Assembly: GCF_041260665.1 (NCBI RefSeq)
Contig: NZ_JBGCCT010000007.1
Coordinates: forward strand, 62,001-126,000
Reading direction: 5' to 3'
From: Catenulispora sp. GP43
GTDB taxonomy: Bacteria > Actinomycetota > Actinomycetes > Streptomycetales > Catenulisporaceae
DNA length: 64,000 nucleotides
Below the pieces are notes generated by a model that saw nothing but the letters and a program-made list of their open reading frames with translations, had not been told where the DNA came from and ran no database searches. This document shows, one piece after another, positions 42,998 through 51,689 of the stretch (position 1 is its first letter; each line of letters starts with the position of its first letter). The position numbers and the translations under genes are program-made.

Positions 42998-44271
42998 GTG
43001 TCACCGCACTGTCGCCCCGCTTCTTCATCGCCGTCGTCGTGATCCTGTTGTTCTGCCGCCTGGTTTCCTGGTCGATCGGCCGCGTCGGGCAGCCCCCGGT
43101 GGTCGGCGAGATGGTCGCCGGCGTGCTGCTGGGCCCCTCGCTGCTCGGCGCCGTCGCCCCGCGGGTCGAGCACGAGCTGTTCCCGGCGGCGCTCAAACCG
43201 GTGTTGTACGTCGCCGGCCAGATCGGGTTGGTGGCGTTCATGTTCCAGGCCGGGCACGAGTTCCGGTCGCATCTGGACCGGCACATCGCCCGGGCCGCCG
43301 CCACCGTGTCGGCGGCGGGCATCCTGGCGCCGCTGGTGCTCGGGACGCTGCTGGCGGCCGGCGCGCGCAGCCGGGTCGGCATCTTCGTGCACGGGGTCTC
43401 GCCCGGGGTGACCGAGGCGTTCGTCGGCGTCGCGCTGGCCATCACCGCCTTCCCGATGCTGGCCCGCATCATCACCGAGCGCGGGCTGTCCGGCACCCGG
43501 TACGGATCGCTGGCCCTGGCCAGCGGGGCGATCGACGACGTGGTCGCGTGGTGTCTGCTGGCCGGGGTGCTCGCGGTGGCCTCCGGACGGCCCAAGCCGA
43601 TCCTGGTGGCCCTCGGCGGGATCGTGGTGTTCGCCCTGGCCGTGCTCTACGTCATCCGGCCGCTGCTCGCCAGGACCCTGAGGAACGGCGGATCGGTGAG
43701 CGACGGCCAGGTCCTGGTCGTCGCCGCGACGCTGTTCGCGGCGGCCTGGTTCACCGACGAGATCGGGCTCTACTCGGTCTTCGGCGCGTTCTGCGTGGGC
43801 ATGGCGATGCCGCGCGGCGCGGCCTCGGAGCGCGCGGTCGGGACCATCAGCACCAGCAACCGGATCATCTTCCTGCCGATGTTCTTCGTCTACTCCGGCC
43901 TGAACACCCGGTTCGCGCTGCTGGGGAACCGGCCCCTGCTGCTGTTCTCGCTGCTGGCTATCATCGTCGCCGTCATCGGCAAGTTCGGCGCCTGCTGGCT
44001 GGCCGCCCGGGCCAGCGGACAGGACCAGGCCACGGCTGTCCGCCTCGGCACGCTGATGAACGCCAGGGGCCTGATGCAGCTCATCGCGCTGAACGTGGGC
44101 CTGCAGGCCGGCATCATCAACAGCGAGCTGTTCACCGCGCTGGTGCTGGTCGCCCTTGTCACGACCCTGATGGCCTCGCCGATGCTCACCCTGCTGGACC
44201 GCAGGCTGCCGATGCGGCAGACCTCGGGGAGCGCCGAACCCGAGGCCGAGCTCGCGGCGGCCGCCGGATGA
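42994..44271 (+). CDS. Cation/proton antiporter (CPA2-like)
   Basis: A 425-residue integral membrane protein with about 12 helices, such as FFIAVVVILLFCRLVSWSI, GEMVAGVLLGPSLLGAV and LALASGAIDDVVAWCLLAG; ASGAIDDVVAW holds the two acidic residues of the ion-binding site, and LGTLMNARGLMQLIALNVGL is typical of KefB/NapA-type antiporters. It exchanges monovalent cations or related ions for protons. ATG 42994 overlaps the P450 stop, tying it to the oxidative operon, where it could confer resistance or drive product export. Confidence 0.88.
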   Translation: MSVTALSPRFFIAVVVILLFCRLVSWSIGRVGQPPVVGEMVAGVLLGPSLLGAVAPRVEHELFPAALKPVLYVAGQIGLVAFMFQAGHEFRSHLDRHIARAAATVSAAGILAPLVLGTLLAAGARSRVGIFVHGVSPGVTEAFVGVALAITAFPMLARIITERGLSGTRYGSLALASGAIDDVVAWCLLAGVLAVASGRPKPILVALGGIVVFALAVLYVIRPLLARTLRNGGSVSDGQVLVVAATLFAAAWFTDEIGLYSVFGAFCVGMAMPRGAASERAVGTISTSNRIIFLPMFFVYSGLNTRFALLGNRPLLLFSLLAIIVAVIGKFGACWLAARASGQDQATAVRLGTLMNARGLMQLIALNVGLQAGIINSELFTALVLVALVTTLMASPMLTLLDRRLPMRQTSGSAEPEAELAAAAG

Positions 44272-44311
44272 AACAGGGGCCTGAGATCAATGTCTGACAT
44301 AATGCGGCGTC

Positions 44312-45037
44312 ATGGCACCCCAGGCGCCGCGGGAAAGCCCTCAGGGGAGCCCGCACGAGGGTCCGCGCGCGAGCCCGCCCAAGAGCAGACTGCTCGTCGT
44401 CGAGGACGACACCGACCTCGCCGCCCTGCTCACGGATCTGATCGAGGGCGAGGGCTACCACGTGGACACCGCCCACGACGCGCAGCGCGGCCTGCACCTG
44501 GGCCTGGCCCACGACTACCGGGTCATGGTGATCGACCGGCGGCTGCCCGGGATGGACGGTCTGGAGCTGGTGGCCGGGCTGCGCCGCCGGGCGGTCACCG
44601 CCCGGGTCCTGATCCTCACCGCGCTCGGCGCCCACGCCGAGCGGGTCCGCGGTCTCGACGGCGGTGCCGACGACTACCTGACCAAACCCTTCGACGTCGA
44701 GGAGCTGCTGGCCCGGGTGCGCGCGCTGGACCGCCGGTTCGCCGACGAGTCGGAGCTGCTGCGGCTCGGCGAGGGCTTCCTGGACCGGCAGGCGCGCGAC
44801 GTCGCCCTGCCGGACGGCACCCGGGTGCCGCTCTCGCCGCGCGAGTTCGATCTGCTGGACACCCTGGCCGCGCGGCCCCGGGCCGTCCACTCCCGCTCCC
44901 AGCTGCGCTCCCAGGTGTTCCCGGACACGGCCGCCGAGTCGGTCGTCGACACCTATGTGTACTACCTGCGCCGTAAGCTCGGCCGGCAGATCGTGCGGAC
45001 CGTCTACGGCCTCGGCTACCGGATAGGCATGCTGTGA
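44312..45037 (+). CDS. OmpR-type response regulator
   Basis: A 241-residue regulator: receiver domain (about 25-145) with acidic pocket LLVVEDDTDL, phospho-acceptor Asp75 in VMVIDRRLPGMDG and Lys in DYLTKPF; winged-helix effector (about 155-238) with PLSPREFDLLDTLA and VVDTYVYYLRRKLG. ATG 44312 is 40 bases after the antiporter. It overlaps the kinase gene (TGATG). Likely target: the heptamer repeats at 38746. Confidence 0.92.
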   Translation: MAPQAPRESPQGSPHEGPRASPPKSRLLVVEDDTDLAALLTDLIEGEGYHVDTAHDAQRGLHLGLAHDYRVMVIDRRLPGMDGLELVAGLRRRAVTARVLILTALGAHAERVRGLDGGADDYLTKPFDVEELLARVRALDRRFADESELLRLGEGFLDRQARDVALPDGTRVPLSPREFDLLDTLAARPRAVHSRSQLRSQVFPDTAAESVVDTYVYYLRRKLGRQIVRTVYGLGYRIGML

Positions 45038-46278
45038 TGCTGCGACGGTCCGCACCGCCCGCGCCCGAGCGGCGCATGCTCGCGCGGGCCGCCGCGGTGC
45101 TGGCCTGCCGCATCGCCTCCGGCTTCCTGGTCGCCTTGGCGCTGCTCGGTTTCTGCGCGTACCGGGTGGTGCTGGACGAGCAGCGCACGCAGGCCCGGCA
45201 CGAGATGGCCATGGCGCTGGACCTGGGCAGCCCGGACCAGGCGATCCCGTGCCTGTGGCTGTTCGAGGTCGACGGCGCGAGCGTGCGGCACGCGCCGCAG
45301 GTGCCGGCCGGGTTCCCGCTCCAGTCCGCGGTGGCCGGCGCGCAGGCCGGCGCGCCGCCGGCGCAGACGCACGTCACCGTGGGCAAGACCGACTTCGAGG
45401 TGCTGACCGTGCGGCGCGGCGCGGTGGTCAGGCAGGCCGTGTTCGACACCTGGTATCAGCAGGCTGATCTGGACCATCTGGCGCGCGCGCTGCTCCTGGC
45501 CGGGCTGCTCGGCGTGGTGCTGGCCACGGTCACGGGCGCCGTCCTGGGCCGCCGCTCCATCGCCCCGCTCGGCGACGCGCTGGAGCGGCAGCGGCGCTTC
45601 GTGGCCGACGCCAGCCACGAGCTCCGCACGCCGCTGACCCGGCTGCACACCCGCGCGCAGATGCTGTTGCGCTGGCAGCAGGAACAGGCGTCGGCCGACG
45701 GGCTCCCCGAGGAGCGGTCCGAACGCCTCACCTCGGAGCTGCGCGCGATGGTCCAGTCCGCGGGCGAGGTGAACGAGGTGGTCGAGGACCTGCTGATGTC
45801 GGCCGGGATGCGCACCGGCCCGAACCGCGGCGAGTACTTCGACCTGGCGACCCTGGCGGCCGAGGTGATCGAGGCCGAGCGCCCGCGCCTGGCGGGGCGG
45901 GCGCTGGTGCTCACCACGGTCGGCGACGGCCTGATCGTCAAGGGCGCGCGCTCCTCGGTCCGCCGCATGATCTCCACCCTGCTCGACAACGCCGTCAGCC
46001 ACACCACCCCGACCGGCCGCATCGAGCTCTCGCTGCGCCGGGCCGGCCGCGGCATCGTCGAGCTCGACGTCACCGACGACGGCGACGGCTTCGACCCCGC
46101 CGACCGCGAGCGCATCTTCGAGCGCTTCGCGCAGAGCGGCAGCCCCGGCCCGCACCACTTCGGCCTCGGGCTGGCGCTGGCCCGCGAGATCGCCACCGAC
46201 CACGGCGGGACGATCCGCGCGGTGGGACGGCCGGGGCAGGGCGCCGCGTTCACGGTGCGGCTGCCCTTGACCGATTGA
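45037..46278 (+). CDS. Sensor histidine kinase
   Basis: A 413-residue membrane kinase. Helix 1 (about 22-44, LACRIASGFLVALALLGFCA) and helix 2 (about 150-170, LARALLLAGLLGVVLATVTG) flank a short extracytoplasmic sensor. The phospho-acceptor His is in DASHELRTPLTRLH (about 194). The ATPase domain has the N box (LLDNAVSH), DDGDGFDP and GLGLALAREIA. Pairs with the regulator at 44312, with which it overlaps. Confidence 0.92.
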   Translation: MLRRSAPPAPERRMLARAAAVLACRIASGFLVALALLGFCAYRVVLDEQRTQARHEMAMALDLGSPDQAIPCLWLFEVDGASVRHAPQVPAGFPLQSAVAGAQAGAPPAQTHVTVGKTDFEVLTVRRGAVVRQAVFDTWYQQADLDHLARALLLAGLLGVVLATVTGAVLGRRSIAPLGDALERQRRFVADASHELRTPLTRLHTRAQMLLRWQQEQASADGLPEERSERLTSELRAMVQSAGEVNEVVEDLLMSAGMRTGPNRGEYFDLATLAAEVIEAERPRLAGRALVLTTVGDGLIVKGARSSVRRMISTLLDNAVSHTTPTGRIELSLRRAGRGIVELDVTDDGDGFDPADRERIFERFAQSGSPGPHHFGLGLALAREIATDHGGTIRAVGRPGQGAAFTVRLPLTD

Positions 46279-46284
46279 GCGCGG

Positions 46285-47142
46285 TCACCAACCTCCCTGG
46301 AAGAACGCCAGGAGCGCGGGAGCCGGGTCGGCTGCGGTGCTGATGTTCGCGGCGGTGACGACCAGCACCGCCAGGGCTGTCATGGCTGTCAGGACGGCGC
46401 ACCACAGCATGGCGCGACTGGCCCGGCGCCTCCAGGACATCACGCTGAGAGTGATGAGCACGCCTGACACGATGGCGGCGACCACGGCCAGCACGGCATG
46501 GTAGTAACCGAAGTCGTCGACCATGACCTGCACCGCGGGGGTGGCGGCACTCGTCTGGTGCGGGTACCGGACCAGATGCTGTTCGATCTGGCTGATCGCG
46601 GTGGCGAGGTCGCCGTGGTGTGGGCCGGTGGGCAGCATCGACAGCAGCGAGGAGAACGGGGCCGCCGCGCCCTGGACGTTGGCCGCCACCATCGCCGCCG
46701 CGACCAGCGCCAGGATCGCCATGAGGACGCCGAGGCCGACGGCCACCCGCCACAGCAGGACACCCAGCACGACGAACACGGCCAGCAAGGCCGCGGCGAT
46801 CACGGCCTTGGCCACGTGATAGCGCAACCAGTAATCGACGATGTTCTGCATGCTCGGCGAAAAGTGCCGGTCGCCGGATTTCCAATAGTCGACGAACGCC
46901 TTGCTGAACGCGTCGCGCAACGCCTGCTGACCGGAGAAGCCGCCGTGCGGCCCCAGCGCCGCCAGCGGGGCCGGGGCCAGGACGAAGGCGACGACGAGGG
47001 CGACGGCGGCCGCGCCGAGGATCGCCAGGGCCCGGCCGGAAACGCCGGGCGATGGCGAGAGCCCTCGCGGTGCTCGCCGGCTGCGGGCCGGGATCCGGTG
47101 TTGGGGCCGGGCGGCGGCTGCGGGATCGGGTGCGGTTGTCAT
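46285..47142 (-). CDS. Integral membrane protein of unknown function
   Basis: A 285-residue membrane protein, ATG 47142. Five hydrophobic helices are seen: ALAILGAAAVALVVAFVLAP, KAVIAAALLAVFVVLGVLLW, GLGVLMAILALVAAAMVAA, HAVLAVVAAIVSGVLITLSV and AMLWCAVLTAMTALAVLVV, with an extracytoplasmic loop between the first two (ALRDAFSKAFVDYWKSGDRH) and another before the fourth. No family recognised. It lies 118 bases downstream of the NarL-type regulator and may be co-transcribed; it converges with the kinase gene across 6 bases. Confidence 0.7.
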   Translation of the reverse strand: MTTAPDPAAAARPQHRIPARSRRAPRGLSPSPGVSGRALAILGAAAVALVVAFVLAPAPLAALGPHGGFSGQQALRDAFSKAFVDYWKSGDRHFSPSMQNIVDYWLRYHVAKAVIAAALLAVFVVLGVLLWRVAVGLGVLMAILALVAAAMVAANVQGAAAPFSSLLSMLPTGPHHGDLATAISQIEQHLVRYPHQTSAATPAVQVMVDDFGYYHAVLAVVAAIVSGVLITLSVMSWRRRASRAMLWCAVLTAMTALAVLVVTAANISTAADPAPALLAFFQGGW

Positions 47143-47260
47143 GCCGTCCACGCTTCCGCAGCGGCGCGGCCCGGTCAGCGGGGTACGCCGGACACTTGAT
47201 GGTGTGGCAGGCCATACCTTTCCTGCCACGCAGCCGCCGCGACCTGCGGGTTGCCGTCCC

Positions 47261-47965
47261 TTAGGCGTTGAGGAACGCCAACACGGCGCGGACCCGCCGG
47301 TGCACCGAGTCGTCCGGCGGCAGGCCGAGCTTGGTGAAGACGTTGCCGATGTGCTTCTCGACCGTGCTCGCGGACACCACAAGGCGCTGGGCGATGGCCG
47401 TGTTGGAGTGGCCCTCGGCCATCAGGGCGAGCAGTTCCCGCTCGCGCGAGGTCAGCTCCGCCAGCGGGTCGTCGCGGCGCTGCCCGGCCAGCAGTTGCGC
47501 GACGACCTGCGGGTCGAACACCGTCCCGCCCTCGGCGACCCGGTCCAGGGCGTCCAGGAACTCGGCGACCTTGGAGACCCGGTCCTTCAGCAGGTAGCCC
47601 ACCGCGCCGTGGCCGTCGGCGAGCAGTTCGGCAGCGTAGGAGGCCTCGACATACTGGCTCAGGACGAGCACCGGCGCCCCCGGGAGCAGCGACCGGACGG
47701 TGATCGCCGCGCGCAGGCCCTCGTCGGTGTGGGTCGGCGGCATCCGCACATCGACCACCGACACGTCCGGGCGGTGCCGCACGACCGCCTCGACCAGGGC
47801 CGGCGCGTCGCCGACGGATGCCACCACCTGGTGGCCCTCCTCGGCCAGCAGCCGGATCAGTCCTTCGCGCAGCAGCACGGCGTCGTCGGCCACGACGATC
47901 CGCAGCGATCGGCGGACGGCGGGATCGGCCGACGGCGCCGGCGGGCCGGCCGGCGGCGTTACCAC
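47261..47965 (-). CDS. NarL/LuxR-type response regulator
   Basis: A 234-residue regulator. Receiver: IVVADDAVLLREGLIRLL and phospho-acceptor Asp72 in VSVVDVRMPP; Lys in YLLKDRV. C-terminal LuxR helix-turn-helix: LTSRERELLALMAEGHSNTA, then STVEKHIGNVFTKLGL. It is paired with the kinase immediately upstream, whose gene overlaps it by 7 bases. Targets unknown. Confidence 0.92.
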   Translation of the reverse strand: MVTPPAGPPAPSADPAVRRSLRIVVADDAVLLREGLIRLLAEEGHQVVASVGDAPALVEAVVRHRPDVSVVDVRMPPTHTDEGLRAAITVRSLLPGAPVLVLSQYVEASYAAELLADGHGAVGYLLKDRVSKVAEFLDALDRVAEGGTVFDPQVVAQLLAGQRRDDPLAELTSRERELLALMAEGHSNTAIAQRLVVSASTVEKHIGNVFTKLGLPPDDSVHRRVRAVLAFLNA

Positions 47966-49152
47966 GGCAGCTCCGCACTGATCGTCGTCGGCCCGCCTTC
48001 AGGGCTGCTCACGTGCAGCCGCCCGCCGATTGCCCGGACCCGCTCGTCGAGCCCGCGCAGCCCGTGGCCCTTGTCCAGGGCCGCGCCTCCCGCGCCGTCA
48101 TCCGTCACCCAGACCCGCAGCGACTTCTCATCGCGCCGAATCCCGATCTCGCACCGGCGCGCGCCGCTGTGCTTGGCCGCGTTGGTCAGGGCCTCGGCGA
48201 CGGTGAAGTACGCGGCGATCTCCACGGCCGCGTCCGGTCGCCGGTCCGCGATATCGGCATCGAGGTCGAGCTCGGCGGGGATCGTCGAGCGCGCGGCCAG
48301 CGCGGTGACCGCCGCGGGCAGACCCCGGTCGACCAGGATCGGCGGCGCGATGCCCCGGGACAGGGTCCGCAGTTCCTCCAGCGCCTCCCGCGCCTGGACG
48401 ATCGCGTCGGCCAGGGCTTCGCGCACGGTCTCGGGCCGGTCGTCGAAGTGGTGCTGGGCGCGGCCGAGTTCCAGCGCCAGCCGGACCAGCCGCTGCTGCG
48501 GGCCGTCGTGGATGTCGCGTTCCAGGCGGCGCAGCGCGCTGGCCTCGGCCGACACCGCCGCGACCGTGCGGGCCTGCGCGGCGTCCCGCTCCTGTTCCAG
48601 GCCCCTGATCCGCCGGCGCAGCGCGAAGGTCTCGGACGGCAGCGCCTTCCACAGGCCGGCGTGGACCGTGACGCACGCCCGGGTCATCAGCGGCAGCGTG
48701 ACCAGGAACATCAGGCCGACGACGGTCCCGAAGGCGAGCCGCTCGGCCGGCGATGTCAGTCCGAGGCTCAGGTCGATGTGGGACTGCGAGCTCCCGCCGG
48801 CACTCAAGGTCATCGGCGGCAACGGCCCGCCGGAGGAGAAGCCGCCGCGGAGCGTGGAGGTGGACGCGCCCAGAGCCACGAACCACCACACGAACGTCGC
48901 CACCGAAGTGACCACGGCGACCGGCAGCAGTACCGCCGCCGATATCGCGCCCCGCCACGGCTTCGCCTCAGAGCGCTTGCCCAGCGCTTCCACGCACAGC
49001 CCGGCGATGGTCGTGAGCAGGCCGAACAGTGCCGCCACCGGCGCCAAGAGCAGATACAGCGAGTCCACGACGGTGCGCCGGACGACGCGCGCGACGCCGC
49101 CGACGCCCGGCCGCGAACGCCCGGGGACCGTGGAAGTCGACGGGAAGGTCAT
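47959..49152 (-). CDS. NarX-type sensor histidine kinase
   Basis: A 397-residue kinase with a membrane N-terminus (helices about 33-55, 70-96 and 138-160) and an extracytoplasmic Gly/Ser-rich loop. The dimerisation domain carries His215 in LERDIHDGPQQR. The ATPase domain has EALTNAAKHSGA and DDGAGG followed by GHGLRGLDERVRAIGG. It phosphorylates the NarL-type regulator encoded next to it. Confidence 0.92.
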   Translation of the reverse strand: MTFPSTSTVPGRSRPGVGGVARVVRRTVVDSLYLLLAPVAALFGLLTTIAGLCVEALGKRSEAKPWRGAISAAVLLPVAVVTSVATFVWWFVALGASTSTLRGGFSSGGPLPPMTLSAGGSSQSHIDLSLGLTSPAERLAFGTVVGLMFLVTLPLMTRACVTVHAGLWKALPSETFALRRRIRGLEQERDAAQARTVAAVSAEASALRRLERDIHDGPQQRLVRLALELGRAQHHFDDRPETVREALADAIVQAREALEELRTLSRGIAPPILVDRGLPAAVTALAARSTIPAELDLDADIADRRPDAAVEIAAYFTVAEALTNAAKHSGARRCEIGIRRDEKSLRVWVTDDGAGGAALDKGHGLRGLDERVRAIGGRLHVSSPEGGPTTISAELPW

Positions 49153-49436
49153 GGCTCCAGGGTAATGAGCCCGCCGGGGTTGCTCTCCTGGTTCCCGATG
49201 ATGGCTACTGACTGGGATGTATTCGCATATCTATTGCCAATAGCTAGATAGCAACTACATGCCAAATGGCATACCAGCCTCCCGACCCGCACCCCGCGCT
49301 CGTTTTGGCCTCCCGCCGCGCCGGCGCCGCGCGCACAAATGCGATGCACTAGTTGTTGCGAAGCACTCGCAATAACATCGCCACATCGCCCCGTATCGAG
49401 CGAACACCCGGACTGGCTTTCGAGGAGCTGTGGGCT
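49153..49436. promoter_or_regulatory. Divergent control region with several inverted repeats
   Basis: No gene. It separates the NarX kinase and the nickel transporter. Besides the Nur-like box there are two other perfect inverted repeats: CTATTG-C-CAATAG (about 49231-49243) and ATGCC-AAAT-GGCAT (about 49259-49272), possible sites for another regulator. Confidence 0.5.
49356..49372. promoter_or_regulatory. Nur-like (nickel-responsive) operator
   Basis: TTGCGA-AGCAC-TCGCAA is a perfect inverted repeat with a 5-base spacer. It resembles the Streptomyces Nur box (TTGCAA-N5-TTGCAA as I recall it) and lies 64 bases upstream of a nickel/cobalt transporter start. Confidence 0.6.
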
Positions 49437-50612
49437 ATGGCTGTCACCGCAGAGGTCGGCGAGCGCCCGGTGGGGCGGGTCGCCAGGATCAAGGCGTCGA
49501 TGACGCCCAGGGAGTGGTTCCGCTTCAGCAGCATGTTCGGCTTCATCCTGCTCCTGCACGTGGTGGGCTGGGGCATGTTGGTCCTGCTGATCGTGCCGTC
49601 GCACTACAAGGTCGACACCGGCGTGTTCGGGCTCGGGACCGGCGTCACCGCCTACACCCTCGGGATGCGGCACGCCTTCGACGCCGACCACATCGCGGCC
49701 ATCGACAACACCACCCGCAAGCTGATGGCCGAGGGCAAGCGCCCGCTGTCGGTGGGGTTCTGGTTCTCCCTGGGGCACTCGACGATCGTGGTGGTGTTGA
49801 CACTGGGGCTGGGACTGGGCCTCAAAGGGCTGGGGGTGCAGCTCACCGACGACAAGTCGGGGCTGCACAAGTTCGGCGGCCTCGTCGGCACCGCGGTCTC
49901 AGGGTCCTTCCTCTACCTGATCGCCATCATCAATCTCGTGGTGCTGGTCGGGATCCTGAAGGTGTTCCGGCAGATGCGCCGCGGCGAGTTCGACGAGGCC
50001 ACGCTCGAGGACCACCTGAACAACCGGGGCCTGATGAACCGGTTCCTGGGCCGCCTGATGAGGACGATCACCAAGGCCTGGCAGATCTACCCGGTCGGCC
50101 TGCTGTTCGGCCTGGGCTTCGACACCGTCACCGAGATCGGGCTGCTGGTGCTGGCCGGGACGTCCGTCGCCGCGGGCCTGCCCTGGTACGCCGTGATGAC
50201 CCTGCCGATCCTGTTCGCCGCCGGCATGTCCCTGCTGGACACCATCGACGGCTCGTTCATGAACTTCGCCTACGGCTGGGCCTTCTCCAAGCCGGTCCGC
50301 AAGGTCTTCTACAACATCGCGGTGACCGGCCTGTCGGTGGCGGTCGCCCTGATCATCGGCACCATCGAGCTGCTCAGCATCCTGCAGGACAAGCTGAACC
50401 TGCACGGCGCGTTCTGGAACTGGATCGCCGGCGTCGACCTGAACTCCATCGGGTTCGCGATCGTCGGGATGTTCGTGCTGGTGTGGCTCGGGGCCGTCAC
50501 GGTGTGGAAATTCGGCCGCATCGAGGAGAAGTGGACGGCGGGGATGAAGTCCGAGCGGCCGGCCTTGACCGAGCGGTGGGGCGAAGACAGACTGAGTACT
50601 GACAATCCGTGA
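49437..50612 (+). CDS. NiCoT-family nickel/cobalt transporter
   Basis: A 391-residue membrane protein with about eight helices. It contains the NiCoT signatures RHAFDADHIAAIDNTTRK, LGHSTIVVVLTLG, LLFGLGFDTVTEIGLLVL and LFAAGMSLLDTIDGSFMNFA, whose His/Asp residues bind the metal. It imports nickel or cobalt. ATG 49437 follows GAGGAG. The Nur-like box suggests repression when nickel is sufficient. No nickel enzyme is recognisable in the window, so its link to the biosynthetic cluster downstream is positional only. Confidence 0.92.
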   Translation: MAVTAEVGERPVGRVARIKASMTPREWFRFSSMFGFILLLHVVGWGMLVLLIVPSHYKVDTGVFGLGTGVTAYTLGMRHAFDADHIAAIDNTTRKLMAEGKRPLSVGFWFSLGHSTIVVVLTLGLGLGLKGLGVQLTDDKSGLHKFGGLVGTAVSGSFLYLIAIINLVVLVGILKVFRQMRRGEFDEATLEDHLNNRGLMNRFLGRLMRTITKAWQIYPVGLLFGLGFDTVTEIGLLVLAGTSVAAGLPWYAVMTLPILFAAGMSLLDTIDGSFMNFAYGWAFSKPVRKVFYNIAVTGLSVAVALIIGTIELLSILQDKLNLHGAFWNWIAGVDLNSIGFAIVGMFVLVWLGAVTVWKFGRIEEKWTAGMKSERPALTERWGEDRLSTDNP

Positions 50613-50627
50613 TCCTGACTATCAGGA
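50613..50627. promoter_or_regulatory. Cluster operator A
   Basis: TCCTGACTATCAGGA is a perfect 6-3-6 inverted repeat that covers the ribosome-binding site of the KAS III-like gene at 50640. Similar repeats lie before other cluster genes. Confidence 0.6.
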
Positions 50628-50639
50628 GAGGAGAGCCCT

Positions 50640-51689
50640 GTGCGACTCTCCCCGCCCCTGGCGGCGCCGCCGCGCATCGCGGCCGCCGCCCTGTGGCTGC
50701 CGCCGCACCGCGACACCCGCGAAGCGGCCCTGGCGGCCGGCCGGGTCGACGAGGAGACCGCGCAGCGCCTGGGCTACCGCGAGGTCACCGAGAGCCGGGA
50801 TCATTCGGCCCCTGAGATGGCCGCCCTGGCCGCGGCCGAGGCGATGGAGGCGGCCGGCTGGGAGGCCGAGGACGTCGACCTGGTCGCGTACGCCTGGACC
50901 TACTACCAGGGCCACGACTTCTGGTCGCCGGCCAACTTCGTCGCCCGCCGCATCGGCGCGCTGCGCGCCCCGGCCGTGGGCGTGCAGCAGATGTGCAACG
51001 GCGGCGCGGCGGCGCTGGAGATCGCCGCGGCCCGGATGGCCGCCGATCCGGCGGTGCGGCGCTGCGTGGTCACCACCGCCGACCGCTTCGTGCCGCCGGG
51101 CTTCGACCGCTGGATCGGCGACTACGAGGTCGCCTACGGCGACTCGGGCACCGCGCTGCTGCTGGACCGCGACCAGGGCCCTTACGAACTGCTCTCCGTG
51201 GCCACCACGGCCTACTCCCGGTACGAGAACATGCACCGCGACGAGGACGCCTTCGGCCTGGCCCCGCACCTGCGCCCGCAGGTCGACGTCCGCCGTACCA
51301 AGCGCGCGTTCCTGGCCAGCGGCGCCGAGGACGGCTTCGCCGAGACGCTGATCGCCGCGGTGGTCGAAGTGGTCGGGACAGCGCTGGCCGAAGCCCAGGC
51401 GGCGCCGGACGACCCGCGCGTCAGGATCCTGGCCCTGCCGCGCCTGGGCGCCGGCACCCTGGAGAAGTTCTTCCAGCCCGCCGTCGACCGGCTCGGGCTC
51501 ACCCACGCCGAGATCGCCTACCTCGGGACCGGCACCGGCCACCTGGGCGCCGGCGACTCCGCGGCCAACCTGGCCGACCTGCACGAGCGCAAACAGCTGG
51601 CGGACGGCGACATCGCCCTGCTGCTCACGTTGGGCGGCGGGTTCAGCTGGTCCTGTATCGCGGTGCGAGCACTAGGAGTGGACGCGTAG
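50640..51689 (+). CDS. KAS III-like enzyme with active-site Cys
   Basis: A 349-residue thiolase-fold protein of the FabH/CerJ type. The nucleophile is Cys119 in VGVQQMCNGGAAALE. The C-terminal part has GTGHLGAGDSAANLADLHE; the expected His/Asn pair of FabH is replaced by the GHLGAGD His/Asp type seen in acyl-transferring CerJ-like enzymes. It may join an acyl group to a carrier-bound or free acceptor. GTG 50640 follows AGGAGAGGAG. The start sequence VRLSPPLAAPPRIAAAALWL is nearly copied in the paralogue at 55302, evidence of duplication. Confidence 0.82.
   Translation: MRLSPPLAAPPRIAAAALWLPPHRDTREAALAAGRVDEETAQRLGYREVTESRDHSAPEMAALAAAEAMEAAGWEAEDVDLVAYAWTYYQGHDFWSPANFVARRIGALRAPAVGVQQMCNGGAAALEIAAARMAADPAVRRCVVTTADRFVPPGFDRWIGDYEVAYGDSGTALLLDRDQGPYELLSVATTAYSRYENMHRDEDAFGLAPHLRPQVDVRRTKRAFLASGAEDGFAETLIAAVVEVVGTALAEAQAAPDDPRVRILALPRLGAGTLEKFFQPAVDRLGLTHAEIAYLGTGTGHLGAGDSAANLADLHERKQLADGDIALLLTLGGGFSWSCIAVRALGVDA

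Noticed and set aside
49153..49436. Cobalamin or nickel/cobalt riboswitch before the transporter
   Set aside because: I looked for conserved riboswitch boxes and long paired stems and saw none; the Nur-like inverted repeat explains the control better.
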